DNA from: CAXBNV01 sp963977185
GTDB lineage: Bacteria; Pseudomonadota; Gammaproteobacteria; JAGOUU01
Length of the DNA stretch: 22,309 nt
Reading direction: 5' to 3'
Assembly (NCBI GenBank): GCA_963977185.1
Contig: CAXBNV010000025.1
Location: 1 to 22,309 of the forward strand
Both the position numbers and the translations under genes were made by a program. Shown piece after piece: positions 1 to 6,668 of this stretch (the first letter of the stretch is position 1; every line of letters starts with the position of its first letter). The notes beneath the pieces are model-generated. The model saw only the letters and a list, made by a program, of their open reading frames with translations. It made no database searches and was not told where the DNA came from.

Positions 1-136
1 TTTTTTATGTTAACTATCAATTAGTTAATCTTATTCTTAGGTCGAACTGAGGTTAAAAGTATATTTAAAAGAAAATTTTACAGGAACTCCAGTTCGAGAT
101 TTAAGTAGGTTTTTAAGGGAATATTTTAAGCCATAT

Positions 137-1807
137 ATGTGGGAAATAAATGGCTATATAAATGAAAATGCAGGCCAAGAAATATTATCAGATAAAGATT
201 TTTTTAATCAACTAGTAGAAATGATTAAAAAGGAAGAAGATTTTTTAAAAAACAATCCAGAGCACATGGTTATGTACCATGCCGCTGAAAATAATGTTTT
301 ACAGATTTATTGTTTTATAAATTTATGGAAGCAGATGTTAATGCAGCAAAAAATTGGTAATTTACCAGTAATTCAAGACATGCGAATTTATGATTTTATA
401 AAAAAAAGTTTTGATAAGATAGAAATGTTTTTAGCTAAAATGCGTAAGAATAAATCAAATTATCCCGATGAGCCTTTTAATAACATACCTGGATTTCAAG
501 AAAGGGCTATTGCTTGTAATCCAAGCCTTATCTCTAATTCACATAGTACAGCATCATCTTCACTATGGTGGTATTTTAAATCTAAAAATAATACAAGACT
601 TCAGACAAAAGAGATTATAGCCACTTTTCTCAAAATATTAGGTATTGATTCAGAGGAAAGAGTAGAAGATTATATTAACTTATTTAAAGAAGATGAAGAG
701 CAATCGCAAGTACCAGATTTAAACAACGCATTAATGCAGCAATTTTTTGTTCCTTATGATGTTGCAAAGCAATCTGCATACATGTGCCAAATTTGGGGGG
801 AAGAGTTTTTTTCTAATGAGTTAAATTTATCTAGCCCTGATGTTATGAAAAAATTAATAGCGGAACCTGATCAGTTTGAGTCTTCTTTTAGAGAGCCTAG
901 AAATAAAATAGCTGTTAGAAATTTTGGCAATTGTCCAACGTTAAGTGAAGAAATTTCTAACTTTAGATATTCAGGTTTATTACAAATAAGATACCTGCCT
1001 GGAATGAATGATAATCAAACTTTTTCTTATTTTCGTAATTTATCAAAGCATAATGGGTTTGTTAAAAAACTATTAGGTTTAATTTCAAAAGATTTTAAAA
1101 GGCACTTGTCATCTGATACTTTGCTGCCCGAAACCGTGTTTAATGGCTCCCTCCTTAGTAGTCTAAGATTAATACATAAAAAATCTTATAATCTAGAAGT
1201 TATATTTGAGAAGCAAAGGCAATTATATCTAGGTTTAGTAGAAAATCCTAGAGCTCAAGATTATGAAGATATTACTACAGTTTCTAAAGAAGAAAAAATA
1301 AGGCTTCAAGAAAGATTAAGGGAAACTCCTTTACTTAATACAAGCAATATAGTTTTTCCTTTTTCATTATGCAGGGACCTTAAAGGTTATGCGTATTTTG
1401 ATTTAATAGAAGAAGCATTAAGAAAAAAATTTCTTGAATCAGATTTTTATACATCGCCTAAAATACCTGAAGACCTAAAAATAATAATTAAAGGCCATTA
1501 TGATGAGACAATAGCTTTTATAAAAAAATTCAGCACCCCTGATTCGATAGATACAGCATGGCTTGATATTAGTTCAGAGAGTTATGCTAGATATAAGAAA
1601 TTTGTTGAAGAAGCGATGAGCAGTTTACTTTTTGATGCATCAAAACATTACTTTTTTGTTAGCGAGCCTCGTTATTGTGATGATTATCTTTGGAGCTTTG
1701 AAAAGGGTAACGCCATAGAATGTGCATTTAGAAATGCTAGGTTAGCAAAGGAAAAAGTTAATGGTCATTCAATAGACCATCGTTTTGGGCATGTAACAGG
1801 CCTTTAG
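137..1807 (+). CDS. Large uncharacterised protein, possibly 5'-truncated
   Basis: I do not recognise an enzyme family. The protein (556 aa from the ATG) is soluble-looking, with no signal peptide and no membrane segment. Its general style, with a 'PGFQERAIACNPSLISN' stretch near residues 117-133 and a phrase near 'FFVPYDVAKQSAYMC', recalls large uncharacterised proteins of Legionella-like bacteria, some regarded as secretion-system substrates; this is memory-based inference only. The start is uncertain. The reading frame stays open back to position 41 (a stop lies at 38-40), and the extra 32 codons look coding (for example 'ENFTGTPVRDLSRFLREYF'), yet contain no ATG, GTG or TTG. The ATG at 137 has only a weak purine stretch (115-120) about 16 bases upstream. 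The gene may therefore be 5'-truncated or frameshifted, with its real start outside the window. A hairpin terminator overlaps the stop codon. Confidence 0.6.
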   Translation: MWEINGYINENAGQEILSDKDFFNQLVEMIKKEEDFLKNNPEHMVMYHAAENNVLQIYCFINLWKQMLMQQKIGNLPVIQDMRIYDFIKKSFDKIEMFLAKMRKNKSNYPDEPFNNIPGFQERAIACNPSLISNSHSTASSSLWWYFKSKNNTRLQTKEIIATFLKILGIDSEERVEDYINLFKEDEEQSQVPDLNNALMQQFFVPYDVAKQSAYMCQIWGEEFFSNELNLSSPDVMKKLIAEPDQFESSFREPRNKIAVRNFGNCPTLSEEISNFRYSGLLQIRYLPGMNDNQTFSYFRNLSKHNGFVKKLLGLISKDFKRHLSSDTLLPETVFNGSLLSSLRLIHKKSYNLEVIFEKQRQLYLGLVENPRAQDYEDITTVSKEEKIRLQERLRETPLLNTSNIVFPFSLCRDLKGYAYFDLIEEALRKKFLESDFYTSPKIPEDLKIIIKGHYDETIAFIKKFSTPDSIDTAWLDISSESYARYKKFVEEAMSSLLFDASKHYFFVSEPRYCDDYLWSFEKGNAIECAFRNARLAKEKVNGHSIDHRFGHVTGL

Positions 1808-1853
1808 GTTAGTTATTTCTCGAAGCTGTAAATAATTAACCATATGATTTTCT
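1807..1853 (+). terminator. Hairpin terminator after the first gene
   Basis: A 12-bp stem with one G-T wobble pairs 1807-1818 (GGTTAGTTATTT) with 1830-1841 (AAATAATTAACC) across an 11-base loop. A T-rich stretch (ATTTTCTT) follows. The stem begins at the last base of the stop codon, which suits a terminator that isolates this gene from the rubredoxin gene. The T-tract is interrupted, so efficiency is uncertain. Confidence 0.55.
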
Positions 1854-1950
1854 TGATATTAATTTATGTATAAATAGTTATTATTAAGAAATGGTTGTTT
1901 TTATTAGAAATTTATCTAAAATACACTAAATAATACAAAGAGCAAAAGAT

Positions 1951-1977
1951 TTGAACTTATTTGTTTGTTATTATACT
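1951..1977 (+). promoter_or_regulatory. Putative sigma70-type promoter of the rubredoxin gene
   Basis: TTGAAC (1951-1956) and TATACT (1972-1977) lie 15 bases apart, slightly short of the ideal 17. The elements sit about 45 bases before the rubredoxin start, and no other gene intervenes. In such AT-rich sequence chance matches are common, so this is tentative. Confidence 0.35.
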
Positions 1978-2022
1978 AAATTTACAGGAATAATTTAAAT
2001 TAAATATTGAAAAGGGTTTGTA

Positions 2023-2229
2023 ATGGATAATGTTGAGCATAAAAAATACATCTGCGTTTTATGTGGTTTAATTTATGATGAATCTAAAGGCTGGCCAGCA
2101 GATGGTATTGTCGCTGGTACTAAATGGGAAGATGTTCCAGAAGATTGGATGTGCCCTGATTGTGATGCGATGAAAGAAGATTTTGAGATGATTGAACTTG
2201 ATGATGATTTCAATGAAAGTTATGGCTAG
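2023..2229 (+). CDS. Rubredoxin
   Basis: A small one-iron electron carrier of 68 aa. The Fe(SCys)4 site is complete: CxxCG at Cys11/Cys14 and CPDC at Cys44/Cys47, with the usual aromatic residues (Tyr9, Tyr18, Trp35, Trp42) and the 'GxPADGIxxGTxWEDxPxDWxCPxC' framework. A strongly acidic tail ('MIELDDDF') extends slightly beyond the common 53-55-residue form. The ATG has a good AAAGGG ribosome site at 2010-2015. Rubredoxins pass electrons to partners such as alkane hydroxylases or peroxide and superoxide scavenging enzymes; none is adjacent, so the partner is unknown. The gene is monocistronic, with a hairpin over its stop codon, and converges on hemJ. Confidence 0.95.
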   Translation: MDNVEHKKYICVLCGLIYDESKGWPADGIVAGTKWEDVPEDWMCPDCDAMKEDFEMIELDDDFNESYG

Positions 2230-2250
2230 GTTTTAAACTAGCCATAATTA
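2219..2250 (+). terminator. Bidirectional hairpin between rubredoxin gene and hemJ
   Basis: A perfect 10-bp inverted repeat pairs 2220-2229 (TTATGGCTAG) with 2238-2247 (CTAGCCATAA) around an 8-base loop; a further G-T pair extends it. The stem includes the rubredoxin stop codon and lies three bases beyond the convergent hemJ stop, so it can serve both strands. The following T-tract on the + strand is poor (ATTATTTTA). Confidence 0.6.
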
Positions 2251-2252
2251 TT

Positions 2253-2678
2253 TTATGGCTTTAATACCACAAGCATAACAATAGAAATTAAAAATAGAGT
2301 AGGTATTTCATTAAAAAATCTATAAAACTTACTTGAATGCTTATTATTGCCAGATGCAAATTTTTTAACTAAAATTCCGCAATAAATATGATAAAGCCAT
2401 AAAAGCATTACTAAGCTAAGTTTCAAGTGTAACCACATTTGTTTTTTATAAATAACCCAGCTATATTCTATTAAAAGCCATAAGCCAAAAATAGTTGTAA
2501 GGATTGCAGCAGGTGTCATAATATATTTATATAATTTTTTTTCCATGATTTTAAATAAATCATTTGTTGCTACGTTAGATGAGTTTGCATGATATACAAA
2601 TAATCTAGGAAGATAGAAAAGTCCAGCAAACCAAGCAACCATAGAAATTATATGTAACGACTTTATTAATAAAAACAC
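2253..2678 (-). CDS. hemJ: Protoporphyrinogen IX oxidase HemJ
   Basis: This is the HemJ (UPF0093) family: a small integral inner-membrane enzyme that oxidises protoporphyrinogen IX to protoporphyrin IX, the penultimate step of haem synthesis, in bacteria lacking HemG/HemY. The length (141 aa) is typical. Family hallmarks are the N-terminal 'LHIISMVAWFAGLFYLPRLFVYH' region (His9, His30; helix 1), the 'WLHLKL' segment (His84, Lys86) and the C-terminal 'FFNEIPTLFLISIVMLVVLKP', with about four membrane helices in all. The start codon is GTG (complement of 2676-2678), fixed by a strong AAGGAG eight bases upstream. The gene is divergent from the DUF6776-like gene and convergent with rubredoxin. Confidence 0.93.
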   Translation of the reverse strand: MFLLIKSLHIISMVAWFAGLFYLPRLFVYHANSSNVATNDLFKIMEKKLYKYIMTPAAILTTIFGLWLLIEYSWVIYKKQMWLHLKLSLVMLLWLYHIYCGILVKKFASGNNKHSSKFYRFFNEIPTLFLISIVMLVVLKP

Positions 2679-2686
2679 AAGTGTAG

Positions 2687-2692
2687 CTCCTT
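2687..2692 (-). promoter_or_regulatory. Shine-Dalgarno site fixing the GTG start of hemJ
   Basis: On the minus strand an exact AAGGAG lies 8 bases before the GTG at 2678. It is one of the best ribosome sites in the window and supports the non-ATG start. Confidence 0.8.
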
Positions 2693-2728
2693 TAAATTAG
2701 GTAACGTAATATATTCAGGTTTTAAATT

Positions 2729-3100
2729 ATGTCACAGAAAAAAACATATAAAAACAAGATTTTAATAAAAAAAGCTCGCAGTATGAGTGATTATATAAAA
2801 TTAGCTTTTGCTTTTATTGTTATGATGGGAGTAATGACTACTTGTAGTTATTGGTTATTATTTAAATATCATCAAAAATATTTATTAACACAAGTAAATA
2901 GTTGTCTAACAGAAGAGAGACAGTTAAGAGCATTAAATTCTAATTTATTTAAAGAAAAAACTGTATTAGAACAAAAATTACATGTAAAAGAAGAAGAAGG
3001 CTTGGCCATTAAGAAAGATTTACTTAAGTCTTATGAAGAAGTATCTAATATGGAGAAAAAAATTGTTCTTTACAAAAAAGTTATAAAAAACAAAGTATAA
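2729..3100 (+). CDS. Short DUF6776-like membrane-anchored coiled-coil protein
   Basis: 123 aa. A basic N-terminus (residues 1-18) is followed by one membrane helix at about residues 23-46, then a coiled coil from about 55 to 115 rich in E, K and L ('EERQLRALNSNLFKEKTVLEQKL'). This is the layout of an inner-membrane protein with a periplasmic coiled coil. Position directly upstream of bactofilin and erpA, and the ending 'MEKKIVLYKKVI' (compare '...L.FYR.I..' in the family), point to the gammaproteobacterial DUF6776 family. Those proteins are about twice as long; this one stops where the C-terminal globular part would begin, so it is a short or truncated version. The bactofilin gene starts 12 bases downstream. 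Function is unknown; a link to the bactofilin scaffold is inferred from the gene pairing. Confidence 0.7.
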   Translation: MSQKKTYKNKILIKKARSMSDYIKLAFAFIVMMGVMTTCSYWLLFKYHQKYLLTQVNSCLTEERQLRALNSNLFKEKTVLEQKLHVKEEEGLAIKKDLLKSYEEVSNMEKKIVLYKKVIKNKV

Positions 3101-3112
3101 AGGGAGAAACTT

Positions 3113-3640
3113 ATGTGGAAAAGTAATAAACATGGAGATAAGGTAAATATGACTAAAAAAGTAGACAGTAAAATTGAAACTTTAATAGGCTCAAATGTAG
3201 TCATAGACGGAGACGTTAAATTTAAAGAAGGCCTGCATATTTCAGGTGTTGTAAAAGGCAACGTTTCTTTATTAGATAATGAGCAGCATGCAATGTTAAT
3301 TATTGATGAGACAGGCCATGTTGAAGGTGAAATAAATGTTCCAAAGGTAATTGTTCATGGCCAGGCTATGGGACGAATTAATTCAACTGAATATTTGGAA
3401 TTAGGGCCAAATTCTACAGTTTTTGGTGATGTATGTTATAATCTGTTAGAGATTTCTAAAGGAGCTGAAATTAGAGGTGCTTTAGAGCCAAAACATGTTA
3501 AAAATCTAGGATTAAGAGATAATAGTTTATTAGAATCAGAAACAGGTGTGATAGATACAGTATCAAGACCATTAACAAGTGATTCTAGTACTAATTTTAG
3601 CAAAAAATCGAATATTAGTTTAGATGAAGAAGTGGTTTAA
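3113..3640 (+). CDS. Bactofilin (polymer-forming cytoskeletal protein)
   Basis: 175 aa. The central region (about residues 28-130) is the bactofilin domain: a right-handed beta-helix built of short repeats with regular glycines and hydrophobic positions ('VVIDGDVKFKEGLHISGVVKGNV', 'GHVEGEINVPKVIVHGQAMGRI', 'AEIRGAL'). Both ends are disordered. Bactofilins polymerise without nucleotide into membrane-associated filaments that organise cell-wall enzymes, polar structures or surface features. Two starts are possible: ATG 3113 with AGGGAG six bases upstream, and ATG 3149 with AAGG upstream. I prefer 3113 because short N-termini with an aromatic residue and lysines (here MWKSNK) resemble bactofilin membrane-targeting sequences. 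erpA follows after 5 bases. Confidence 0.9.
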   Translation: MWKSNKHGDKVNMTKKVDSKIETLIGSNVVIDGDVKFKEGLHISGVVKGNVSLLDNEQHAMLIIDETGHVEGEINVPKVIVHGQAMGRINSTEYLELGPNSTVFGDVCYNLLEISKGAEIRGALEPKHVKNLGLRDNSLLESETGVIDTVSRPLTSDSSTNFSKKSNISLDEEVV

Positions 3641-3645
3641 TACTT

Positions 3646-4026
3646 ATGAATAATGTAGTAACAGATACAGAAATAAATTTCACTGATGCGGCAGTTAATA
3701 AAGTTGCCGCATTAATTCTTGATGAGAAAGATTTATCTTTAAATTTAAGAGTATATATTACCGGTGGTGGTTGTTCAGGATTTCAATATGGTTTTACTTT
3801 CGATCAAGAAATACGAGAAGATGATTTAGTTGTAACTAAGTCATATAATGATGAAAACTTAAAAGCTGTTAAGTTGTTAATAGATCCATTAAGTTTGCAA
3901 TATTTAATAGGTGCTGATATCGATTATAAAGAAGATTTATCAGGTGCTCAATTTGTAATAAGAAATCCTAATGCCAAAACAACATGTGGTTGTGGCTCAT
4001 CTTTTTCTATAGGAGATGATGATTAA
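3646..4026 (+). CDS. erpA: Iron-sulfur cluster insertion protein ErpA
   Basis: An A-type carrier that accepts Fe-S clusters from the assembly scaffold and delivers them to apo-proteins, including isoprenoid-pathway IspG/IspH. It has 126 aa; the core 'LRVYITGGGCSGFQYGFTF' and the end 'NPNAKTTCGCGSSF' are near-identical to the ErpA consensus. The three cluster ligands are Cys43, Cys114 and Cys116. 'DPLSLQYLIGADIDYKEDLSGAQF' is also diagnostic and separates ErpA from IscA and SufA. The acidic tail (GDDD) is unremarkable. There is no strong ribosome site in the 5-base gap from the bactofilin gene, so translational coupling is likely. No convincing terminator hairpin follows, only a T-rich stretch. 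Confidence 0.95.
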   Translation: MNNVVTDTEINFTDAAVNKVAALILDEKDLSLNLRVYITGGGCSGFQYGFTFDQEIREDDLVVTKSYNDENLKAVKLLIDPLSLQYLIGADIDYKEDLSGAQFVIRNPNAKTTCGCGSSFSIGDDD

Positions 4027-4211
4027 ATTTTATCTTTTTCTTCTTTTTATTTGTAAATGAAACTATAGATATGATCTGGAAAAAATTGCCTTAATATTTA
4101 AATAATTATATAAAATTTAAGAAACAAATTAGATAAATTTAAAAAATAATAAAGAACTTTGAAAAAACATCGATAATAAGATTAGTTAAACACTTTGGTA
4201 GTATTTTTAAG

Positions 4212-4685
4212 ATGTTTAGAAATAATCATTGTTCTCTTTTGAAGTCAGGCTTATTGTTAAGTAGTTTAAGCCTGATTTTTTTTCCTAGCTTTAATAATCT
4301 TTATGCCTCAACAGAGCAAGTTTCTATTCAGGATTTACGATCTCAAGCTATTATGAATTGTCGATTATATGCAAAGATGCAAATGTTAGTATTGCTTGAT
4401 GTTAGTATTAAGCTAGATGGTGTTAAATCTGTAACTAATAAAGTTGATGAAGATACCAAGATATTTAAAAATACCTTAAAAACAAAATATAAAAATATTT
4501 ATAAAAGCTGTGTAAGATCAAATTATAATAGCATCAATAGAGTAAGAATTGGTAATATAGAGCAAATTTATAAGAAGTATAAATATAATTATCAAGCTCA
4601 TAAAGCTTATATAAAAAGCTTTGAACATACTGTCGATAATAAAGAGCTTATAAATAAATATCTTAATATTTTAATTAGTAGTTAA
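4212..4685 (+). CDS. Small predicted secreted protein, unknown function
   Basis: Not recognised. 157 aa with a probable Sec signal peptide: a basic start, a hydrophobic core at about residues 13-24 ('GLLLSSLSLIFF') and a plausible cleavage after Ala32 ('LYA-STE'). The cysteines at 50 and 100 could form a disulfide in the periplasm. The mature part is basic, rich in K, Y, N and I, and looks helical; there are no further membrane segments. The gene has its own upstream gap of about 185 bases and is convergent with the membrane-protein gene at 4723-5100, so it is probably transcribed alone. No ribosome site is clear. Confidence 0.6.
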   Translation: MFRNNHCSLLKSGLLLSSLSLIFFPSFNNLYASTEQVSIQDLRSQAIMNCRLYAKMQMLVLLDVSIKLDGVKSVTNKVDEDTKIFKNTLKTKYKNIYKSCVRSNYNSINRVRIGNIEQIYKKYKYNYQAHKAYIKSFEHTVDNKELINKYLNILISS

Positions 4686-4722
4686 AATTTAATTAAATGC
4701 TCCATATAATTCTAAAGATAAA

Positions 4723-5100
4723 CTATAAAATTCCAGCAATAATTAATAGCACTCCAATTATAAATCCTGTTAGCATCCATAATCTATTTAATATATTAGG
4801 CATTTCATTGAACCAATTTAATAAAATGGTAATTTTATGAGGTCTTAGATATGTGATTATTAGAGCTGAAATAATTAATAAGCCACCAAGAATATAAATA
4901 TATGCATAATAAGTTGAAACATTTGCTGAGTATATTAACATTCCACCTAAAAGGATTCTTACTATTATTGCAAGAAGGTATCTAACCATTGGGTCAATAC
5001 TTAAAACAAACTCTAACATTTTTCTAGGATTAGATAACCCCCCTAAAGATATTAAAGTAATAATAGCGCCAATTAGAATTATTAGTATGTGTTTTAGCAT
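4723..5100 (-). CDS. Small integral membrane protein, four helices, unknown function
   Basis: 125 aa, almost entirely hydrophobic, with four predicted membrane helices at about residues 4-22, 40-60, 63-84 and 106-124. The loops contain 'NPRKMLEFV' (24-32), 'YLLAIIVRILLGGML' (41-55) and 'NWFNEMPNILNRLWM' (94-108). This pattern, with a conserved Arg-x-x-x-G in helix 2 and a Trp/Pro/Arg loop before helix 4, matches my memory of a widespread unnamed bacterial membrane-protein family. No function is known to me and no partner is apparent. No Shine-Dalgarno is visible before the ATG. It is divergent from the glycosyltransferase gene. Confidence 0.6.
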   Translation of the reverse strand: MLKHILIILIGAIITLISLGGLSNPRKMLEFVLSIDPMVRYLLAIIVRILLGGMLIYSANVSTYYAYIYILGGLLIISALIITYLRPHKITILLNWFNEMPNILNRLWMLTGFIIGVLLIIAGIL

Positions 5101-5312
5101 AAAATTATTTTATCAGTTTATATTGATTATATAATAAATATAGTCAAAAAATATTTGAATAACAGGTTATTACTTGTTTAATTACTTTATACATTGAAAT
5201 TTCTTGCAAAATGAGGAATTAATTTAAATTTAGATAATATAACTATAGATATTTTGTTTTTGAACGATATACATAATAAGAAAAAACGGAATTTAATAGT
5301 TTATATATCAAA

Positions 5313-6179
5313 ATGTCAGAAAATAACAAGCAATATAAAATAGTAGGCTCAATAGTTGCATATAATAGCAACCAAAAAACATTAGAACGCGCTATAAAAT
5401 CTTTTTATTATTCTAAACTAGATAATATAAAATTATGCCTAATAGATAATTCTCCTAAAAAATTGATTTACATAGATTCTTTATTACTTAAATATCCTGG
5501 AGTAGATTATATTTTTCATGGTAAAAATTTAGGCTATGGTTATGCTAATAATATCGCCATTAAAAAATATCAAAAGCAAACTAAATATCATGTCGTATTA
5601 AATCCAGATGTAGAATTTGATGAAGATGTCTTATCTGGTTTGTACAATAAATTAGAAAATGACTTAAATATTGGTCTTGCTGGAGTAAAAATTTTAAATC
5701 CAGATGGGGTCACTCAATATGTTAACAAAAAATTACCAAAACCGTTTGATGTTACTATTAGATTAATTGGTAAGAAAATTCCTATTATTGGCCGATTAAT
5801 TAAAAAAATATTTAGACGATCTAGAAATTCTTATAAATTAAAAGATTTAGATCATAATAAAGATATTATTTGTCCTGCTATATCAGGTTGTTTTATGTTT
5901 TTTAGATCTAGTGCTTTAAAAGATATAGGATTGTTTGATCCTAGATATTTTATGTATTACGACGATGTTGATATATCAAGAAGGTGCTTTGCTAAATATA
6001 AAGTCATTATCTTTAATAAAGTAAGCGTTATTCATCATTGGGAAAGAGGAAGCTATAAATGCTTTGGTTTATTTTTAAGTCATTTAAATTCTACTATTAA
6101 GTATTTTAATAAGTGGGGGTGGTTTATTGATAAACAACGAAAGATTTTGAATAGTGAAGTTGAAGTTTTAGATGATTAG
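5313..6179 (+). CDS. Family 2 glycosyltransferase, rhamnosyltransferase-like
   Basis: 288 aa, a GT-A fold enzyme of family GT2 expected on the cytoplasmic face of the inner membrane. The N-terminal nucleotide-binding part reads 'VGSIVAYNSN' (11-20) and 'LIDNS' (43-47). 'NLGYGYANNIAI' (72-83) and 'NPDVEFDED' (97-105, the DxD-equivalent that binds the metal and sugar nucleotide) follow. The acceptor half has 'SGCFMFFRSSAL' (191-202), 'GLFDPRYFMYYDDVDISRR' (206-224, catalytic acidic region) and 'HHWERGSYK' (241-249). This pattern is typical of WbbL/RfbF-like rhamnosyltransferases, which fits the rml genes nearby, but sugar specificity cannot be read from sequence. It heads a five-gene run to 10451; the next gene starts 47 bases on. 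No strong ribosome site precedes the ATG. Confidence 0.88.
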   Translation: MSENNKQYKIVGSIVAYNSNQKTLERAIKSFYYSKLDNIKLCLIDNSPKKLIYIDSLLLKYPGVDYIFHGKNLGYGYANNIAIKKYQKQTKYHVVLNPDVEFDEDVLSGLYNKLENDLNIGLAGVKILNPDGVTQYVNKKLPKPFDVTIRLIGKKIPIIGRLIKKIFRRSRNSYKLKDLDHNKDIICPAISGCFMFFRSSALKDIGLFDPRYFMYYDDVDISRRCFAKYKVIIFNKVSVIHHWERGSYKCFGLFLSHLNSTIKYFNKWGWFIDKQRKILNSEVEVLDD

Positions 6180-6226
6180 TTTTTTTTGCTATATTTAAAT
6201 AAATAAACTTTTAGTATGAGGGAAAC

Positions 6227-6658
6227 ATGCATAAAGAAATTATAGGATATACATCTGGAGTTTTTGATTTATTTCATATAGGGCACTTAAATTTGTTTAA
6301 GCACTCTAAAGGATTGTGTGACAGATTAATTGTAGTAGTCATTACTGATCCAGTTGTGATTAAGAATAAAAATAAAAAACCTATAATTCCTTATGATGAA
6401 AGAGTAGAAATATTAGAGTCAATAAAGTATGTAGATTTAGTTGTATCTCAAGAGCCTGATGAATGTGAAGATAAATTTAAAGCTTGGGAGAAATATAAGT
6501 TTGATATTATGTTTGTTGGTGATGATTGGTATGGTACTAAAAAATGGAAACAGATTGAGGCAATATTTAAACAAGTTAATGTTGAAATAGTGTATTTTCC
6601 TTATACTAAGAGCACATCTTCAACAAAAATTAATAATATATTAGATAAATTTATATAG
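6227..6658 (+). CDS. HIGH-motif cytidylyltransferase (TagD-like)
   Basis: 143 aa nucleotidyltransferase, probably activating glycerol-3-phosphate or a related polyol or amino-alcohol phosphate with CTP. The HxGH nucleotide-binding motif is HIGH at residues 17-20 after 'GYTSGVFDLF'. 'YDERVEILESIKYVDLVV' (56-73) and 'FVGDDW' (96-101) are also family features. The C-terminal signature, RTxGISTT in Gram-positive TagD, reads 'YTKSTSSTKI' (126-135): the Arg is replaced by Tyr. This places it in a divergent subgroup and leaves the substrate open. The ATG has a GAGGG ribosome site at 6218-6222. A glycerophosphotransferase-like gene follows 10 bases later, which supports a CDP-glycerol-type product. 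Confidence 0.82.
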   Translation: MHKEIIGYTSGVFDLFHIGHLNLFKHSKGLCDRLIVVVITDPVVIKNKNKKPIIPYDERVEILESIKYVDLVVSQEPDECEDKFKAWEKYKFDIMFVGDDWYGTKKWKQIEAIFKQVNVEIVYFPYTKSTSSTKINNILDKFI

Positions 6659-6668
6659 AGTATATTTA

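Noticed and set aside
3070..3261. 63-aa open frame on the minus strand
   Set aside because: It lies antisense across the start of the well-supported bactofilin gene, has no ribosome site and no recognisable protein features.
4027..4211. Possible small RNA or promoter in the gap after erpA
   Set aside because: Only AT-rich sequence with a T-rich stretch; no stem, and TTGAAA at 4159-4164 lacks a properly spaced -10.
6179..6187. T8 run after the GT2 gene as a terminator
   Set aside because: No hairpin precedes it, and the following gene continues the same operon 47 bases on.
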